64,000 bases of DNA from Nocardia sp. NBC_00508 (GTDB taxonomy: Bacteria; Actinomycetota; Actinomycetes; Mycobacteriales; Mycobacteriaceae). The stretch spans positions 6,262,001 to 6,326,000 of the forward strand of contig NZ_CP107852.1 in NCBI RefSeq assembly GCF_036346875.1, read 5' to 3'. Each line of letters opens with the position of its first letter. The first letter of the stretch is position 1. Shown here in pieces: positions 33,303 to 43,577 of this stretch. Both the position numbers and the translations under genes were made by a program. The notes below the pieces were generated by a model. The model did not search any database. It was not told where the DNA came from and saw only the letters and a program-made list of their open reading frames with translations.

Positions 33303-33896
33303 ATGACCGCCCCGCTCAACTCGGTTTTCACCCCTATGGCCGCCGAATTGCCGCCGAACGTCACAGCCGACACCGTGCGATTGCTCAACGCCGATCTGGC
33401 CGATGATCACGTCGCGACGCTGACCGGCAAGGACGAGGCGGAGTTGGCGGCCATCGCCGCGGAAGCGCGATCGCAGGGGATCTCGCTGAGCATCGTGGTC
33501 GTCCCCGGCAATCCAGGACACGACTCGAGCCTACGTGACCTGGCCACCGAGGTGGGCAAGACGCAGCACGGCACCGTCGTCGTCCTCAGCGACGACTGGA
33601 TCGGCACGTACAGCGACACGATCAGCCGGGTGCAGCTGGAATGGGCCGAAGACGCCGCGAAGTACCGGCAGGGCCACAGCGCAGAGGCGGCGAGCATTTT
33701 CGCCGCCCGTCTCGAGACACCGGAATCGGCGTCCTGGACCGCGATCACCTGCGTGCTGCTGGCGGGGACGGCGGCCGCCATCGCCGGGCTGTACTGCGTC
33801 AAGGCCCGGCGGGCGCGGAAGGACGCCGCTCTCGGGCGAGTCTCCGCCGATCGGCGATCGCCGGGGGGCGAGTCACCGGACGTTCGCGCCGTCTAG
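33303..33896 (+). CDS. Membrane protein, Rv1476-like
   Basis: A 197-residue protein with one C-terminal membrane helix (TAITCVLLAGTAAAIAGLYC) followed by a basic tail, so it is tail-anchored with the bulk on one side. The soluble part resembles a small alpha/beta domain: ELAAIAAEARSQGISLSIVV and GTVVVLSDDWIGTYSD. Position between acn and the NlpC/P60 gene matches Rv1476. I chose the ATG at 33303; the upstream frame is unlikely to be coding. Orthologues are often found with peptidoglycan hydrolase genes, suggesting a cell-wall role. Confidence 0.75.
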   Translation: MTAPLNSVFTPMAAELPPNVTADTVRLLNADLADDHVATLTGKDEAELAAIAAEARSQGISLSIVVVPGNPGHDSSLRDLATEVGKTQHGTVVVLSDDWIGTYSDTISRVQLEWAEDAAKYRQGHSAEAASIFAARLETPESASWTAITCVLLAGTAAAIAGLYCVKARRARKDAALGRVSADRRSPGGESPDVRAV

Positions 33897-34296
33897 CGCC
33901 GCGCAACGCTTTCACTTTTTCTCGGCCACTCTCCGACCCGAGCGATCGCCCTCGGCTGCGGTGGTGCTCTCCTGGCGCGGGCCGTCGCCCGCGCGAAGGG
34001 TGCGAGGGGTCCACTTGGGGACAATCCGGACTCCAGTTTCCCTGTAGCTAATTTTCCTTCCGGTTGGTCTGTTGTGGACAGCGGAATCATTCGCTGAGTT
34101 CAGCAAACTTTCAGCAATTAGAAATTCCAGGCGTGTTTTGTGTTACTGCCGTTATTGAAGTGACTTATGTGTCATACGGTTCGAATGGTCACTGATGGGG
34201 AATATGTGTTTCCAGAGGCCATCTGTCGACCACAGTGCGTCATGGTTCGCCTGATGCCTGTGAGGCATTACCCGAATCCGGTCCATGGGAGGTGTG
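33897..34296 (+). promoter_or_regulatory. Long, AT-rich leader of the NlpC/P60 gene
   Basis: Four hundred bases with no supported gene; from about 34040 to 34200 it is strikingly AT-rich for this genome. It ends with a small perfect hairpin ATGCCT-GTG-AGGCAT (34254-34268), 20 bp before the GGAGG ribosome site. Such length suggests a regulated 5' UTR or multiple operator sites. I looked for the c-di-AMP (ydaO) riboswitch that precedes many actinobacterial hydrolase genes and do not see its conserved blocks. Confidence 0.4.
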
Positions 34297-35715
34297 ATGC
34301 GCAACAATGGCGAGCTAGCCGACCGGCGCCCGCTATGGGTCGCTATGGGATTGCTGATATCGGTCGCCACGGTGGTAGCCACCGGACCGGTCGCCGCTGT
34401 ACCGCCTCCTCCGCAAAATCCCAGCGACGGGCAGATCGCCCAGGCCGGGGCCCAGGTCGACGCCGGAGTCGCCGAGGTGGGCACCCTCATCAACCAGGTC
34501 GCCACCGCAGACCACCAGCTGCGGCAGCTCGACGACGTGGTCGCGCAGCGCCGCGAAGACGTCAACCGGGCGCTGGTCGACCTGCAGAACGCGCGCGATG
34601 CCGCCGACGCGGCGGCCGTGGTGGTCGTCGATACCCAGCACGCACTGGCCGACGCCGGAACGCGCGTCGGCCAGGCGCGGCGCAACTTCGACCAGTTCGC
34701 CACCCAGGTCTATACCCGGCCCGATTCTGATTCGATGATCACCTACCTCGCGGCCGCCACCCCGTCGGCCGCGCTCGACCGCGCGCAGCTGCTGGAGCTG
34801 GTCTCGAAGAACCGGCAGCGGGTGCTCGACGGCCTGCGTCGCGCGCAGATCGATCAGGGCAATAAGAATTCCGCGGCCCGGCAGGCGAAGTCCGCGGCCG
34901 ACGCGGCCGCCGCCATCGCAACGGCGCGCAAGACCGACGCGGAGAACGCCGTCGCCGCGGCCAAGGCGCAGCTCGACCAGCAGGCCGCGCAGCGCGACGG
35001 CCTGCTGCGCAGGCGTCACGACGCGCAGGGCAGGCTGGATCTGGCGCGCCATAACGTGGCCGGTCTGCGCGACCAGCGCGACGCTTTCCTGGCCTGGGAC
35101 GCGCAGCGCAAGGCGGAGGAAGCGGCGGTGCGCGCCGCCGCGGCGGCCGCCGCCGCCCGTGCGGCCGGTGATCAGGCGGCCCACGATCGCGCCGCCCAGC
35201 TGGGTACCGGTAGGCGCCCGCACACCCAAATGGAGGACGCGCCGCCGCCGCGCCAGAGTGCTCCCCGGCCGGATTCACCCGCGGTCGGGGGTTCGGCGGC
35301 GATCGAGACCGTGGTCGACCGGGCGATGTCGCAGCTCGGCGTCACGTATGCCTGGGGCGGGGGCGACGAGGGCGGACCGACGCTCGGAATACGCGATGGA
35401 GGTGTCGCCGATAGTCACGGCGACTACAACAAGGTGGGCTTCGATTGCTCGGGGCTGATGGTCTACGCGTTCGCGGGTATCGGGGTATCGCTGCCGCACT
35501 ACAGCGGCTACCAGTACAACGCGGGTACCAGGGTGCCGGTCGGCGAGCGAGAACGCGGCGACATGCTGTTCTGGGGTCCGAACGGCAGTCGGCACGTGGC
35601 GCTGTATCTCGGTGACGGCCAGATGGTCGAGGCGCCCCAGTCCGGCGATGTGGTGAAGGTGTCCCCGGTCCGCGAGAGCGGCATCATGCCGTACGCGGTG
35701 CGCGTAGTCTCCTGA
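34297..35715 (+). CDS. NlpC/P60 peptidoglycan endopeptidase, RipA-like
   Basis: Secreted D,L-endopeptidase of 472 residues expected to cut peptidoglycan stem peptides in cell separation. A signal peptide (LWVAMGLLISVATVVATGPV) is followed by a long coiled coil (about residues 55-290, Ala/Gln/Arg rich), a Pro-rich linker, and a C-terminal NlpC/P60 domain with catalytic Cys in VGFDCSGLMVYAF and His in SRHVALYLG. The coiled coil resembles the auto-inhibitory arm of RipA. ATG chosen for its GGAGG; the upstream ATG overlaps that site. M. tuberculosis has ripA and ripB here; only one is present. Confidence 0.92.
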   Translation: MRNNGELADRRPLWVAMGLLISVATVVATGPVAAVPPPPQNPSDGQIAQAGAQVDAGVAEVGTLINQVATADHQLRQLDDVVAQRREDVNRALVDLQNARDAADAAAVVVVDTQHALADAGTRVGQARRNFDQFATQVYTRPDSDSMITYLAAATPSAALDRAQLLELVSKNRQRVLDGLRRAQIDQGNKNSAARQAKSAADAAAAIATARKTDAENAVAAAKAQLDQQAAQRDGLLRRRHDAQGRLDLARHNVAGLRDQRDAFLAWDAQRKAEEAAVRAAAAAAAARAAGDQAAHDRAAQLGTGRRPHTQMEDAPPPRQSAPRPDSPAVGGSAAIETVVDRAMSQLGVTYAWGGGDEGGPTLGIRDGGVADSHGDYNKVGFDCSGLMVYAFAGIGVSLPHYSGYQYNAGTRVPVGERERGDMLFWGPNGSRHVALYLGDGQMVEAPQSGDVVKVSPVRESGIMPYAVRVVS

Positions 35716-35850
35716 CATATCGGGCATTTCGGGTATCGGGCCGGTCGGAGGGGCGTCGAATTCCCGTCATGTCGGGGTCCCGTTGCGGCAGAGGCCGTGA
35801 TTACCTGGAATAGTTGTGGCAGCACGCACAGGACCAAAGCGAAAGCGGGG

Positions 35851-37040
<1,190 letters not shown>

Positions 37041-37044
<4 letters not shown>

Positions 37045-38027
37045 CCTCGGCATCGGATCCGGTTGCGCCAGTGCCGATGTCGTCGCACGCACCGCCGTCT
37101 TTCCACGCAGGGGAGCTCACCGGCCCCCGGCTCTCGGTCGCGCTGAAGACCCTCGAGTTCACCGTGCGCCGCAGGCTCGACGGCGTGCTGCACGGTGACC
37201 ATCTCGGACTCATCCCCGGACCCGGCTCCGAGCCGGGCGAGGCGCGCGCGTACCAGCCGGGCGATGATGTGCGCCAGATGGATTGGTCGGTCACCGCCCG
37301 CACCACCCATCCGCACGTGCGGCAGATGATCGCCGACCGGGAGCTGGAGACGTGGATGGTGGTCGACTTGTCGGCCAGCCTCGACTTCGGCACCGCCGCC
37401 TGCCAGAAGCGCGATCTCGCCATCGCCGCCGCGGCCGCCATCACGCACTTGACCAGCGGCGGCGGCAACCGGATAGGTGCCGTCGTCGCCACCGGCGAGC
37501 GGTTGGTCCGCATCCCGGCACGCGGCGGGCGCCTGCACGCGCAGTCGTTGCTGCGCAGTATCGCGACCACACCGCACGCGCGCGACGGCGTGCGTGGCGA
37601 CCTGCGCGGCGGCATCGAATCGCTGCGCCGCCCGCAGCGCAAACGCGGGCTCGCGGTGGTCATCAGCGACTTCCTGGGTGATATCGACTGGCAGCGCTCG
37701 CTGCGCGCTATCTCCGCCAGGCACGACCTGCTCGCGGTCGAGGTGCTCGACCCGCGCGACCTGTCGCTGCCCGATATCGGCGACGTCGTGCTGCACGACC
37801 CGGAGACCGGGCGCACCCGCGAGTTCAGCGTGACCCCCACCCTGCGCGCCGATTTCGCGGCCGCCGCGCAGCGCCACCGTCAGCAGGTCGAACAGGCCCT
37901 GCGCAGCTGCGGCGCTCCGGTGCTCACCCTGCAAACCGATCGGGACTGGATCGCCGACGTGGTCCGGTTCGTGTCCACCCGGCGCCACAGCTTCGGCGCC
38001 CCGACCGGGCGGGTGCCACGTCAGTGA
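37041..38027 (+). CDS. DUF58 domain-containing protein
   Basis: A 328-residue cytosolic protein with a DUF58 core: EARAYQPGDDVRQMDWSVTA (about residues 67-86) and a C-terminal VWA-like fold with VVDLSASLDFG, a degenerate metal site. It is the usual middle partner in MoxR-DUF58-VWA operons. GTG start within the moxR stop, and its own stop overlaps the next GTG, so all three are translationally coupled. Corresponds to Rv1480. Confidence 0.92.
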
Positions 38028-39025
38028 GTATTTCGCATTTCACCGCACAGATCTGGCTGGGATTCCTCGCCGTCATCGCGTTGATCGCGCTCGGCTACGT
38101 CCTGGTGCAGCGCAACCGGCGCAAGCACATGTTGAAATTCACCAACATGGAGCTGCTGGAGAAGGTCGCGCCATCCCGGCCGAGCCCGTTCCGGCACGTG
38201 GCCGTCGTGCTCCTGCTGGTCGGCCTGGTGCTTCTCACCGTCGCCGCGGCCGGGCCGACGGCGGTCAAGAAGGTGCCGCGCAACCGTGCGACCGTCATGC
38301 TGGTGATGGACGTGTCGCTGTCGATGGAGGCGACCGATGTGGCGCCGAGCCGGATCCAGGTCGCGAAGAAGGCGGGCAAGGAGTTCGTCGACGGCCTGCC
38401 GGAGGGCGTGAACATCGGTTTCGTCACCTTCGCCGGCACCGCCTCGGTGATGGTGTCGCCGACGACGAACCACGAGGCGGTCAAGGCGGCGATCGACAAC
38501 GTCAGGCTCGCCGAGCGCACCGCGACGGGCGAAGGCATTCTCACCGCGCTGCAGGCGATCGACACGCTCGCCACGGTTCTCGGCGGAGCCCAGGAACCGC
38601 CACCGGCCCGGGTCGTCCTGATGTCGGACGGAAAACAGACGGTCCCCGCGTTCGAGGACGTCGACAATCCGCGGCACGAGTTCGTCGCCGCCCGGCTCGC
38701 GAAAACCAAGAACATCCCGATCTCGACGATCTCGTTCGGCACCAGCTGGGGCGTCGTCGAGATTCCTCGCGAGGACGGCAGCCGCGAACAAGTGCGGGTG
38801 CCCGTGGATGACGATGCCATGCGCGAACTCGCACGGCTGTCCAGCGGAGAGTTCTATTCCGCGTCGTCCTTGCAGGAGCTGACCCGGGTCTACGACACCT
38901 TGGAGCAGCAGATCGGTTACGAGCTGACCAGAGGCGACGCCAGCCGTCCGTGGCTGCTGCTCGGACTGCTGGTCATCGCCGCGGGAGTCGTCGTCGGACT
39001 GCTGTATCGCCAGCGTCTGCCCTAG
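38024..39025 (+). CDS. VWA domain-containing membrane protein
   Basis: A 333-residue BatA-like protein with two N-terminal membrane helices (IWLGFLAVIALIALGYVLV and VAVVLLLVGLVLLTVAAAG), an extracytoplasmic VWA domain with intact MIDAS DVSLSMEATD, and a final helix (LLLGLLVIAAGVVVGLLY). It probably acts with MoxR and the DUF58 protein in envelope maintenance. GTG start overlapping the previous stop by 4 bp. Corresponds to Rv1481. Confidence 0.93.
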   Translation: MSISHFTAQIWLGFLAVIALIALGYVLVQRNRRKHMLKFTNMELLEKVAPSRPSPFRHVAVVLLLVGLVLLTVAAAGPTAVKKVPRNRATVMLVMDVSLSMEATDVAPSRIQVAKKAGKEFVDGLPEGVNIGFVTFAGTASVMVSPTTNHEAVKAAIDNVRLAERTATGEGILTALQAIDTLATVLGGAQEPPPARVVLMSDGKQTVPAFEDVDNPRHEFVAARLAKTKNIPISTISFGTSWGVVEIPREDGSREQVRVPVDDDAMRELARLSSGEFYSASSLQELTRVYDTLEQQIGYELTRGDASRPWLLLGLLVIAAGVVVGLLYRQRLP

Positions 39026-39184
39026 CGCTGCACGTGCGACGGAATCTCGTGCCGATGTCGCTCCGAGTGAGGAGGGCTCGCTTCGACTTGTGCTGTCGTT
39101 GTGCCGTTTCACCGACACCGCCAGGCTGCGAGCGTCGGTTCGACGAACGTGGCGGCCGCGTCGTGACCGATCGATCCGACCAGG

Positions 39185-39190
39185 TAGGTT
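39185..39190 (+). promoter_or_regulatory. -10 element of fabG1-inhA, possibly leaderless
   Basis: TAGGTT ends 7 nt before the fabG1 ATG, so transcription would begin at or next to the start codon. There is no ribosome site in the gap. This is the region where isoniazid-resistance promoter mutations arise in M. tuberculosis. Confidence 0.45.
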
Positions 39191-39197
39191 GAACCCC

Positions 39198-39914
39198 ATG
39201 TCGAACATCACATCCCGGTCGGTCCTGGTGACCGGCGGTAATCGCGGCATCGGTCTCGCGGTCGCGCAGCGTCTGCTCGCCGACGGTCACAAGGTGGCCG
39301 TCACGCATCGTGGGTCCGGGGTGCCGGACGGTTTGTTCGGTGTGAAATGCGATGTGACCGACAGTGAGTCGGTGGATGGCGCGTTCGCCGAGGTCGAGGC
39401 GCACCAGGGTCCGGTCGAGGTGCTCGTGGCCAACGCGGGCATCACCGACGACACGCTGCTGATGCGGATGACCGAGGAGCAGTTCACCAAGGTCGTCGAC
39501 GCGAACCTGACCGGCGCCTTCCGCGTCGCCAAGCGTGCGAACCGTGCCATGCTGCGGGCGCGCTGGGGCCGGCTCATCTTCCTCGGTTCGGTGGTCGGGA
39601 TGGGTGGTGGACCCGGCCAGATCAACTACGCCGCGTCCAAGGCGGGTCTGATCGGCATGGCGCGTTCGATCACCCGTGAGCTCGGCTCGCGCTCGATCAC
39701 CGCCAACGTCGTCGCGCCCGGGTTCATCGAGACGGACATGACCGCGGAACTGGACGAGAAGTACCGCGACATGGCAAAGCAGTTCATCCCGCTGCAGCGG
39801 CTCGGCCAACCCGAAGACGTCGCGTCCGTCATCAGCTTCCTGGCGTCCGAGGACTCCGGCTACATCTCCGGCGCTGTGATCCCGGTCGACGGCGGCATGG
39901 GTATGGGCCACTGA
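39198..39914 (+). CDS. fabG1: 3-oxoacyl-ACP reductase FabG1 (MabA)
   Basis: NADPH-dependent beta-ketoacyl reductase of the FAS-II cycle that elongates mycolic acid precursors. The 238-residue SDR protein has TGGNRGIG (12-19), NANA-region VANAG, and catalytic Ser131, Tyr144 and Lys148 (NYAASKAG). The end GAVIPVDGGMGMGH is characteristic of MabA. It is a few residues shorter at the N-terminus than M. tuberculosis MabA. InhA follows after 82 bp. Rv1482c, which precedes fabG1 in M. tuberculosis, is absent. Confidence 0.95.
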   Translation: MSNITSRSVLVTGGNRGIGLAVAQRLLADGHKVAVTHRGSGVPDGLFGVKCDVTDSESVDGAFAEVEAHQGPVEVLVANAGITDDTLLMRMTEEQFTKVVDANLTGAFRVAKRANRAMLRARWGRLIFLGSVVGMGGGPGQINYAASKAGLIGMARSITRELGSRSITANVVAPGFIETDMTAELDEKYRDMAKQFIPLQRLGQPEDVASVISFLASEDSGYISGAVIPVDGGMGMGH

Positions 39915-39996
39915 CCACACCGAACGCGTAGCGCGGCCGGTCGCGGCCGCCCGCAGCCAACCCACCATTTCGAGATTTCAGGAGAACCGAGAACCC

Positions 39997-40833
39997 ATGG
40001 GCGGACTGCTCGAAGGCAAGACCATTCTGGTCACCGGCATCATCACCGATTCGTCGATCGCGTTCCACGCGGCGGCGGTCGCGCAGGAGCAGGGCGCGAA
40101 GGTGATCATCACCGGCATTCCGGAGCGGCTGCGGCTGATCGATCGGATCGCCAAGCGCCTGCCCCAGGAGGTCCCGCCTGCCATCGGGCTCGACGTCACC
40201 AGCGAGGAGGATCTCGCCGGGCTGGCCGACAAGCTGCGGGAGCTGGCGCCCGAGGGAATCGACGGGGTGTTGCACTCGATCGCGTTCGCCCCCCGCACCC
40301 TGATGGGGCCGGAGGCTCGGCCGTTCCTCGAGGGACCGGGACCGGACGCCGCGAAGGCGTTCGAGATCTCGGCATGGAGCTACGCGTCGCTGTCGCGCGC
40401 GATGCTGCCGGTGATGAACGAAGGCGGCTCGATCGTCGGCATGGACTTCGATCCGCGCACCGCGATGCCGTACTACAACTGGATGGGCGTGGCCAAAGCG
40501 GCGCTGGAGTCGGTGAACCGGTACGTGGCGCGGGAAGTGGGCACCGCCAAGAAGATCCGCTCCAACCTGATCGCCGCCGGTCCGATCAAGACGCTGGCCG
40601 CCAAGGCGATCGCGGGCACCGCGACCGACGACGCCGCTAAGCTCAACCAGCTCAACACGTACTGGGACGGCGCGTCGCCGATCGGCTGGGACGTCGACGA
40701 CCCCACGGTGGTGGCGAGGTCGATCGTCGCGCTGCTGTCGGACTGGCTGCCGGGCACCACCGGCTCGATCATCTACGTCGACGGCGGAGCCAGCCACAAC
40801 ACCTGGTTCCCGGAGAACATGCCGATCAACTGA
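39997..40833 (+). CDS. inhA: Enoyl-ACP reductase InhA
   Basis: NADH-dependent enoyl-ACP reductase of FAS-II and target of activated isoniazid. The 278-residue protein begins with the typical GKTILVTGIITDSSIAFH. Ser94 (VLHSIAF), the residue changed in resistant M. tuberculosis, is conserved at the same number. Catalytic Tyr160 and Lys167 lie in YYNWMGVAKAALE, two positions later than in M. tuberculosis. The C-terminus is slightly longer (TWFPENMPIN). An AGGAGAA ribosome site lies upstream, and the gene is cotranscribed with fabG1. Confidence 0.96.
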   Translation: MGGLLEGKTILVTGIITDSSIAFHAAAVAQEQGAKVIITGIPERLRLIDRIAKRLPQEVPPAIGLDVTSEEDLAGLADKLRELAPEGIDGVLHSIAFAPRTLMGPEARPFLEGPGPDAAKAFEISAWSYASLSRAMLPVMNEGGSIVGMDFDPRTAMPYYNWMGVAKAALESVNRYVAREVGTAKKIRSNLIAAGPIKTLAAKAIAGTATDDAAKLNQLNTYWDGASPIGWDVDDPTVVARSIVALLSDWLPGTTGSIIYVDGGASHNTWFPENMPIN

Positions 40834-40843
40834 GCCGGATTCG

Positions 40844-41917
40844 ATGGGAGACACCGTGGTTCGGGCCGTCGATGCGCTGCTGCTGCTGTCCTTCGGCGGC
40901 CCGGAACGCCCCGAGGACGTGATGCCGTTCCTGGAGAACGTCACTCGGGGCAGGGGAGTGCCGCGCGAACGTCTCGACACGGTCGCCGAACACTACCTGC
41001 ACTTCGGCGGCGTCTCGCCTATCAACGCGCTCAACCGGGACATCATCGAGGCGGTCGAAACCGAATTGGCCGCCGCGGGAGTGGATCTTCCGGTCTACTT
41101 CGGCAACCGGAATTGGCATCCCCTGGTGGAGGACACCGTCGCACGGATGGCCGCCGACGGTGTCGGCTCCGCACTCGTGTTCCCGACCTCGGCGTGGGGT
41201 GGCTACTCCGGCTGCCTGCAGTATCACGAGGACATCGCAAGGGCGCGTGCGGCTTTCGGCGACGGCGCGCCGGAACTGGTGAAACTGCGCCAGTACTTCG
41301 ACCATCCGCTGCTGATCGAGGCGTTCGCCGACGCGATTCGCGCGGCGCAAGAGCGGCTTCCGGCCGACCAGCGCGCCGGAGCCCGGCTGGTGTTCACCGC
41401 CCACTCCATTCCGGTGTCCGCCGACGCCGCCGCGGGCCCACCGGCCGACGGCGGCAGGCTCTACAGCCGTCAGGTCGCCGAGGCGGCCCGCTTGTGCGCC
41501 GCGGCAACCGGTTTCACCGACTACGACGTGGTCTGGCAGTCTCGGTCCGGTCCGCCGCAGGTGCCGTGGCTGGAACCGGACATCATCGACCATCTGGACG
41601 ACCTCGCCGCCAAGGACGTCGAAGCCGTCGTCGTCTGTCCGGTCGGCTTCGTCTCCGATCATCTCGAGGTCATCTGGGATCTGGACAACGAGGCCGCGCA
41701 GAAGGCCGCCGAACTCGGCATTGGGTTCGCGCGCGCCGCCACCCCGGGGGCCGATGCCCGCTTCGCGACGCTGGTTGTCGAACTGATCTCCGAGCATTTG
41801 GGCGATACCGAACCCCGTCGGCTCGGCAGCGTCGCTGAATACGGCTGCACGCGTAACGGCTCTGCGTGCGCCCCCGGCTGCTGCGCCGCACCGCGGCGTC
41901 CCAGCGCTGGGAATTGA
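40844..41917 (+). CDS. cpfC: Coproporphyrin III ferrochelatase CpfC (HemZ)
   Basis: Inserts iron into coproporphyrin III in the Gram-positive haem pathway. In the 357-residue protein the metal-binding His is in FTAHSIPVSA, preceded by FPTSAWGGYSGCLQYHEDI. A [2Fe-2S] cluster site is indicated by the Cys in GCLQYHED and three C-terminal Cys (GCTRNGSACAPGCC), as in actinobacterial enzymes. It follows inhA by 10 bp, so it is in the fabG1-inhA operon, as Rv1485 is. Confidence 0.95.
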   Translation: MGDTVVRAVDALLLLSFGGPERPEDVMPFLENVTRGRGVPRERLDTVAEHYLHFGGVSPINALNRDIIEAVETELAAAGVDLPVYFGNRNWHPLVEDTVARMAADGVGSALVFPTSAWGGYSGCLQYHEDIARARAAFGDGAPELVKLRQYFDHPLLIEAFADAIRAAQERLPADQRAGARLVFTAHSIPVSADAAAGPPADGGRLYSRQVAEAARLCAAATGFTDYDVVWQSRSGPPQVPWLEPDIIDHLDDLAAKDVEAVVVCPVGFVSDHLEVIWDLDNEAAQKAAELGIGFARAATPGADARFATLVVELISEHLGDTEPRRLGSVAEYGCTRNGSACAPGCCAAPRRPSAGN

Positions 41918-41990
41918 CGCCGATTACGCGCGATAGCCTGTACTGCGCCTGAGACCAACCGAACTCGATTCTCCTGGGGGGTAACTCTCG

Positions 41991-42404
41991 ATGACCTATG
42001 CCGACGTGCTGACCAACGCCGCTGTGCTCGACCCGCACGCCTGGTCCGACGCGAATGTGTGGACCGTCGCTCTGGACGCCACCGAAGCCCGGCGCCGCGG
42101 ACGCAGCAGCGGTAAAGGTTTCTCGGTCGGGGGCCTGATCCTGTGCCTCGGGGTGGTCGTCGTGGTTATCGGCCTTGTGATCTGGCTGAGCAAGCGCGGG
42201 AAGTCGAACTCGAACCAGCCCCAGCAGCCATATCCGCCGCAGCAATATCCGCAGCCATATCCACCGCAGCAGGATTACCCGGCGCAACAGCAGTATCAGA
42301 ATCCACCTCAATACCAGCAGCCCTACCCGCCCCAGGGGCAGCCGCAGTACCAGCAGCACCCGCCGCAGCAGCCGTATCAACCGCCGTATCCGCCCCAGCG
42401 GTGA
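41991..42404 (+). CDS. Small membrane protein with Pro/Gln/Tyr-rich tail
   Basis: A 137-residue protein with one membrane helix (VGGLILCLGVVVVVIGLVIW, about residues 46-65), a short N-terminal side, and a low-complexity tail of PYPPQQ-like repeats. GGGGGG precedes the ATG. The tail probably extends from the membrane as a disordered segment. No family assigned. It is absent at this place in M. tuberculosis. Confidence 0.7.
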   Translation: MTYADVLTNAAVLDPHAWSDANVWTVALDATEARRRGRSSGKGFSVGGLILCLGVVVVVIGLVIWLSKRGKSNSNQPQQPYPPQQYPQPYPPQQDYPAQQQYQNPPQYQQPYPPQGQPQYQQHPPQQPYQPPYPPQR

Positions 42405-42454
42405 CCTCGCCCCGCGATCGCCCGGTGTTACGGCAAGCGCGGGTGTAGACGAGG

Positions 42455-43273
42455 TCAGTCGTCGCCCCGCGCCGAGGCATGCACCGCGACCAGGCGGGCC
42501 GAGCGGATCGCGTCCCACAGCGGGCGCAGCAGCGATTCCTGTGCGCCGATCGCGCTGGCGGAGGTGGGGGCGGAGGCAGGTTCCCGCTGCGCGACCGTGA
42601 GGATTGCCGCGACATGGTCGGCGGTATCCAGAATGCGCCTGGCGCGCAATGGAATCGAATCGGGATAGTCGTGCCGGGAGTAGTCCGCGAGTTCGGCCTC
42701 GATGAGTTCACGCGGATCGGACTCGGCCGCCCCGAGCGAGGTGGTGTGCAGCTTCATCAGCGCGTCGGCGGCGTCGCGGACCGCTTCGCGCATCGCGTAT
42801 TCGGCCTCGCCCAGCGACATGTCGGGGCCCGGCGCCGCAACGGGGATGGGGGTGCTGTAGACGGTCCACTGCAGGGTGTCCTCGTCGGGCCACTGCGGGA
42901 TGAGACCCGTGCCATCGGTGCCGGGGACGCCGATCAGGATGCCCTCCTCCGCGTCGATCGCGTCGGCGGCGAACGCCGTGCCTCCGGGGACTCCGCGCAC
43001 GTCTCCGGGGACCGGGAGCACCAGTCGCAGCCGTGACCCGGGCCGCGCCATCGTCTCGCGAATCACCTTGAGCAGGGCCATGACTCCGCTCCCCGGCAGG
43101 GTGCCGTGCGCGGACCAGGGCAGGTCGGTGCGGCCGCCGGCCAGCGGATCACCGGCCGCGATCGTGTGCCTCGGTGCCCATGCGTGCAAGGCCGCCAAAA
43201 CGTCGTCGGGCGCACTGCGGCCGGCCAGCCAGGAGCTCGCCCACACCGTCAGCGTCGCGCTTGGAGAGCACAT
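42455..43273 (-). CDS. Conserved hypothetical protein, Rv1486c-like
   Basis: A 272-residue soluble protein, beginning MCSPSATLTVWASSWLAG. Visible segments are LPGSGVMALLKVIRETMARP, RLRLVLPVPGDVRGVPGG, and ALMKLHTTSLGAAESDPREL. It has no signal peptide or known catalytic motif. The ATG at 43273 gives the family-like N-terminus; the open frame continues upstream but is Arg/Pro rich. Position after the ferrochelatase and before the nfeD-SPFH pair matches Rv1486c, whose role I do not know. Confidence 0.75.
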   Translation of the reverse strand: MCSPSATLTVWASSWLAGRSAPDDVLAALHAWAPRHTIAAGDPLAGGRTDLPWSAHGTLPGSGVMALLKVIRETMARPGSRLRLVLPVPGDVRGVPGGTAFAADAIDAEEGILIGVPGTDGTGLIPQWPDEDTLQWTVYSTPIPVAAPGPDMSLGEAEYAMREAVRDAADALMKLHTTSLGAAESDPRELIEAELADYSRHDYPDSIPLRARRILDTADHVAAILTVAQREPASAPTSASAIGAQESLLRPLWDAIRSARLVAVHASARGDD

Positions 43274-43508
43274 AATTATCGAGCATAAAGGGTGGGCGCT
43301 ACCGGCGGGCATCCATGCGCGAGGGCATTCGTGAGCAGCGCCGGAACCACGGGCACACCGCGGCCGATGACCGCCGAATCCGCGCGGATACCGCCCGGCA
43401 TCCGGCCGTCGCCCGCACGATCGCCCAACGCACAACGACGCACCCGAACGAAGTCCGTCCTCAACCCGCGCCGGACCGAGCCACGGCTGTGTCAGCCGCT
43501 GTTGGGCT

Positions 43509-43577
43509 GGGCGAGCGAAGGCTCGAGGCCGCCGCTATTGCGCCGGGCGAGCGAAGGCGAGGCCGCCGCCTATTCCG
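43509..43577. repeat. Short tandem repeat after the DUF3097 gene
   Basis: Two adjacent copies of GGGCGAGCGAAGGC, then (TC)GAGGCCGCCGC(C)TATT, spaced 36 bp, at and just beyond the stop of the DUF3097 gene. The GAGCG-type wording resembles the repeats at 424-659 and may be the same kind of interspersed element. Confidence 0.5.

Noticed and set aside
33897..34296. ydaO (c-di-AMP) riboswitch upstream of the RipA-like gene
   Set aside because: The conserved GC-rich blocks of actinobacterial ydaO leaders are not seen; the region is AT-rich instead.
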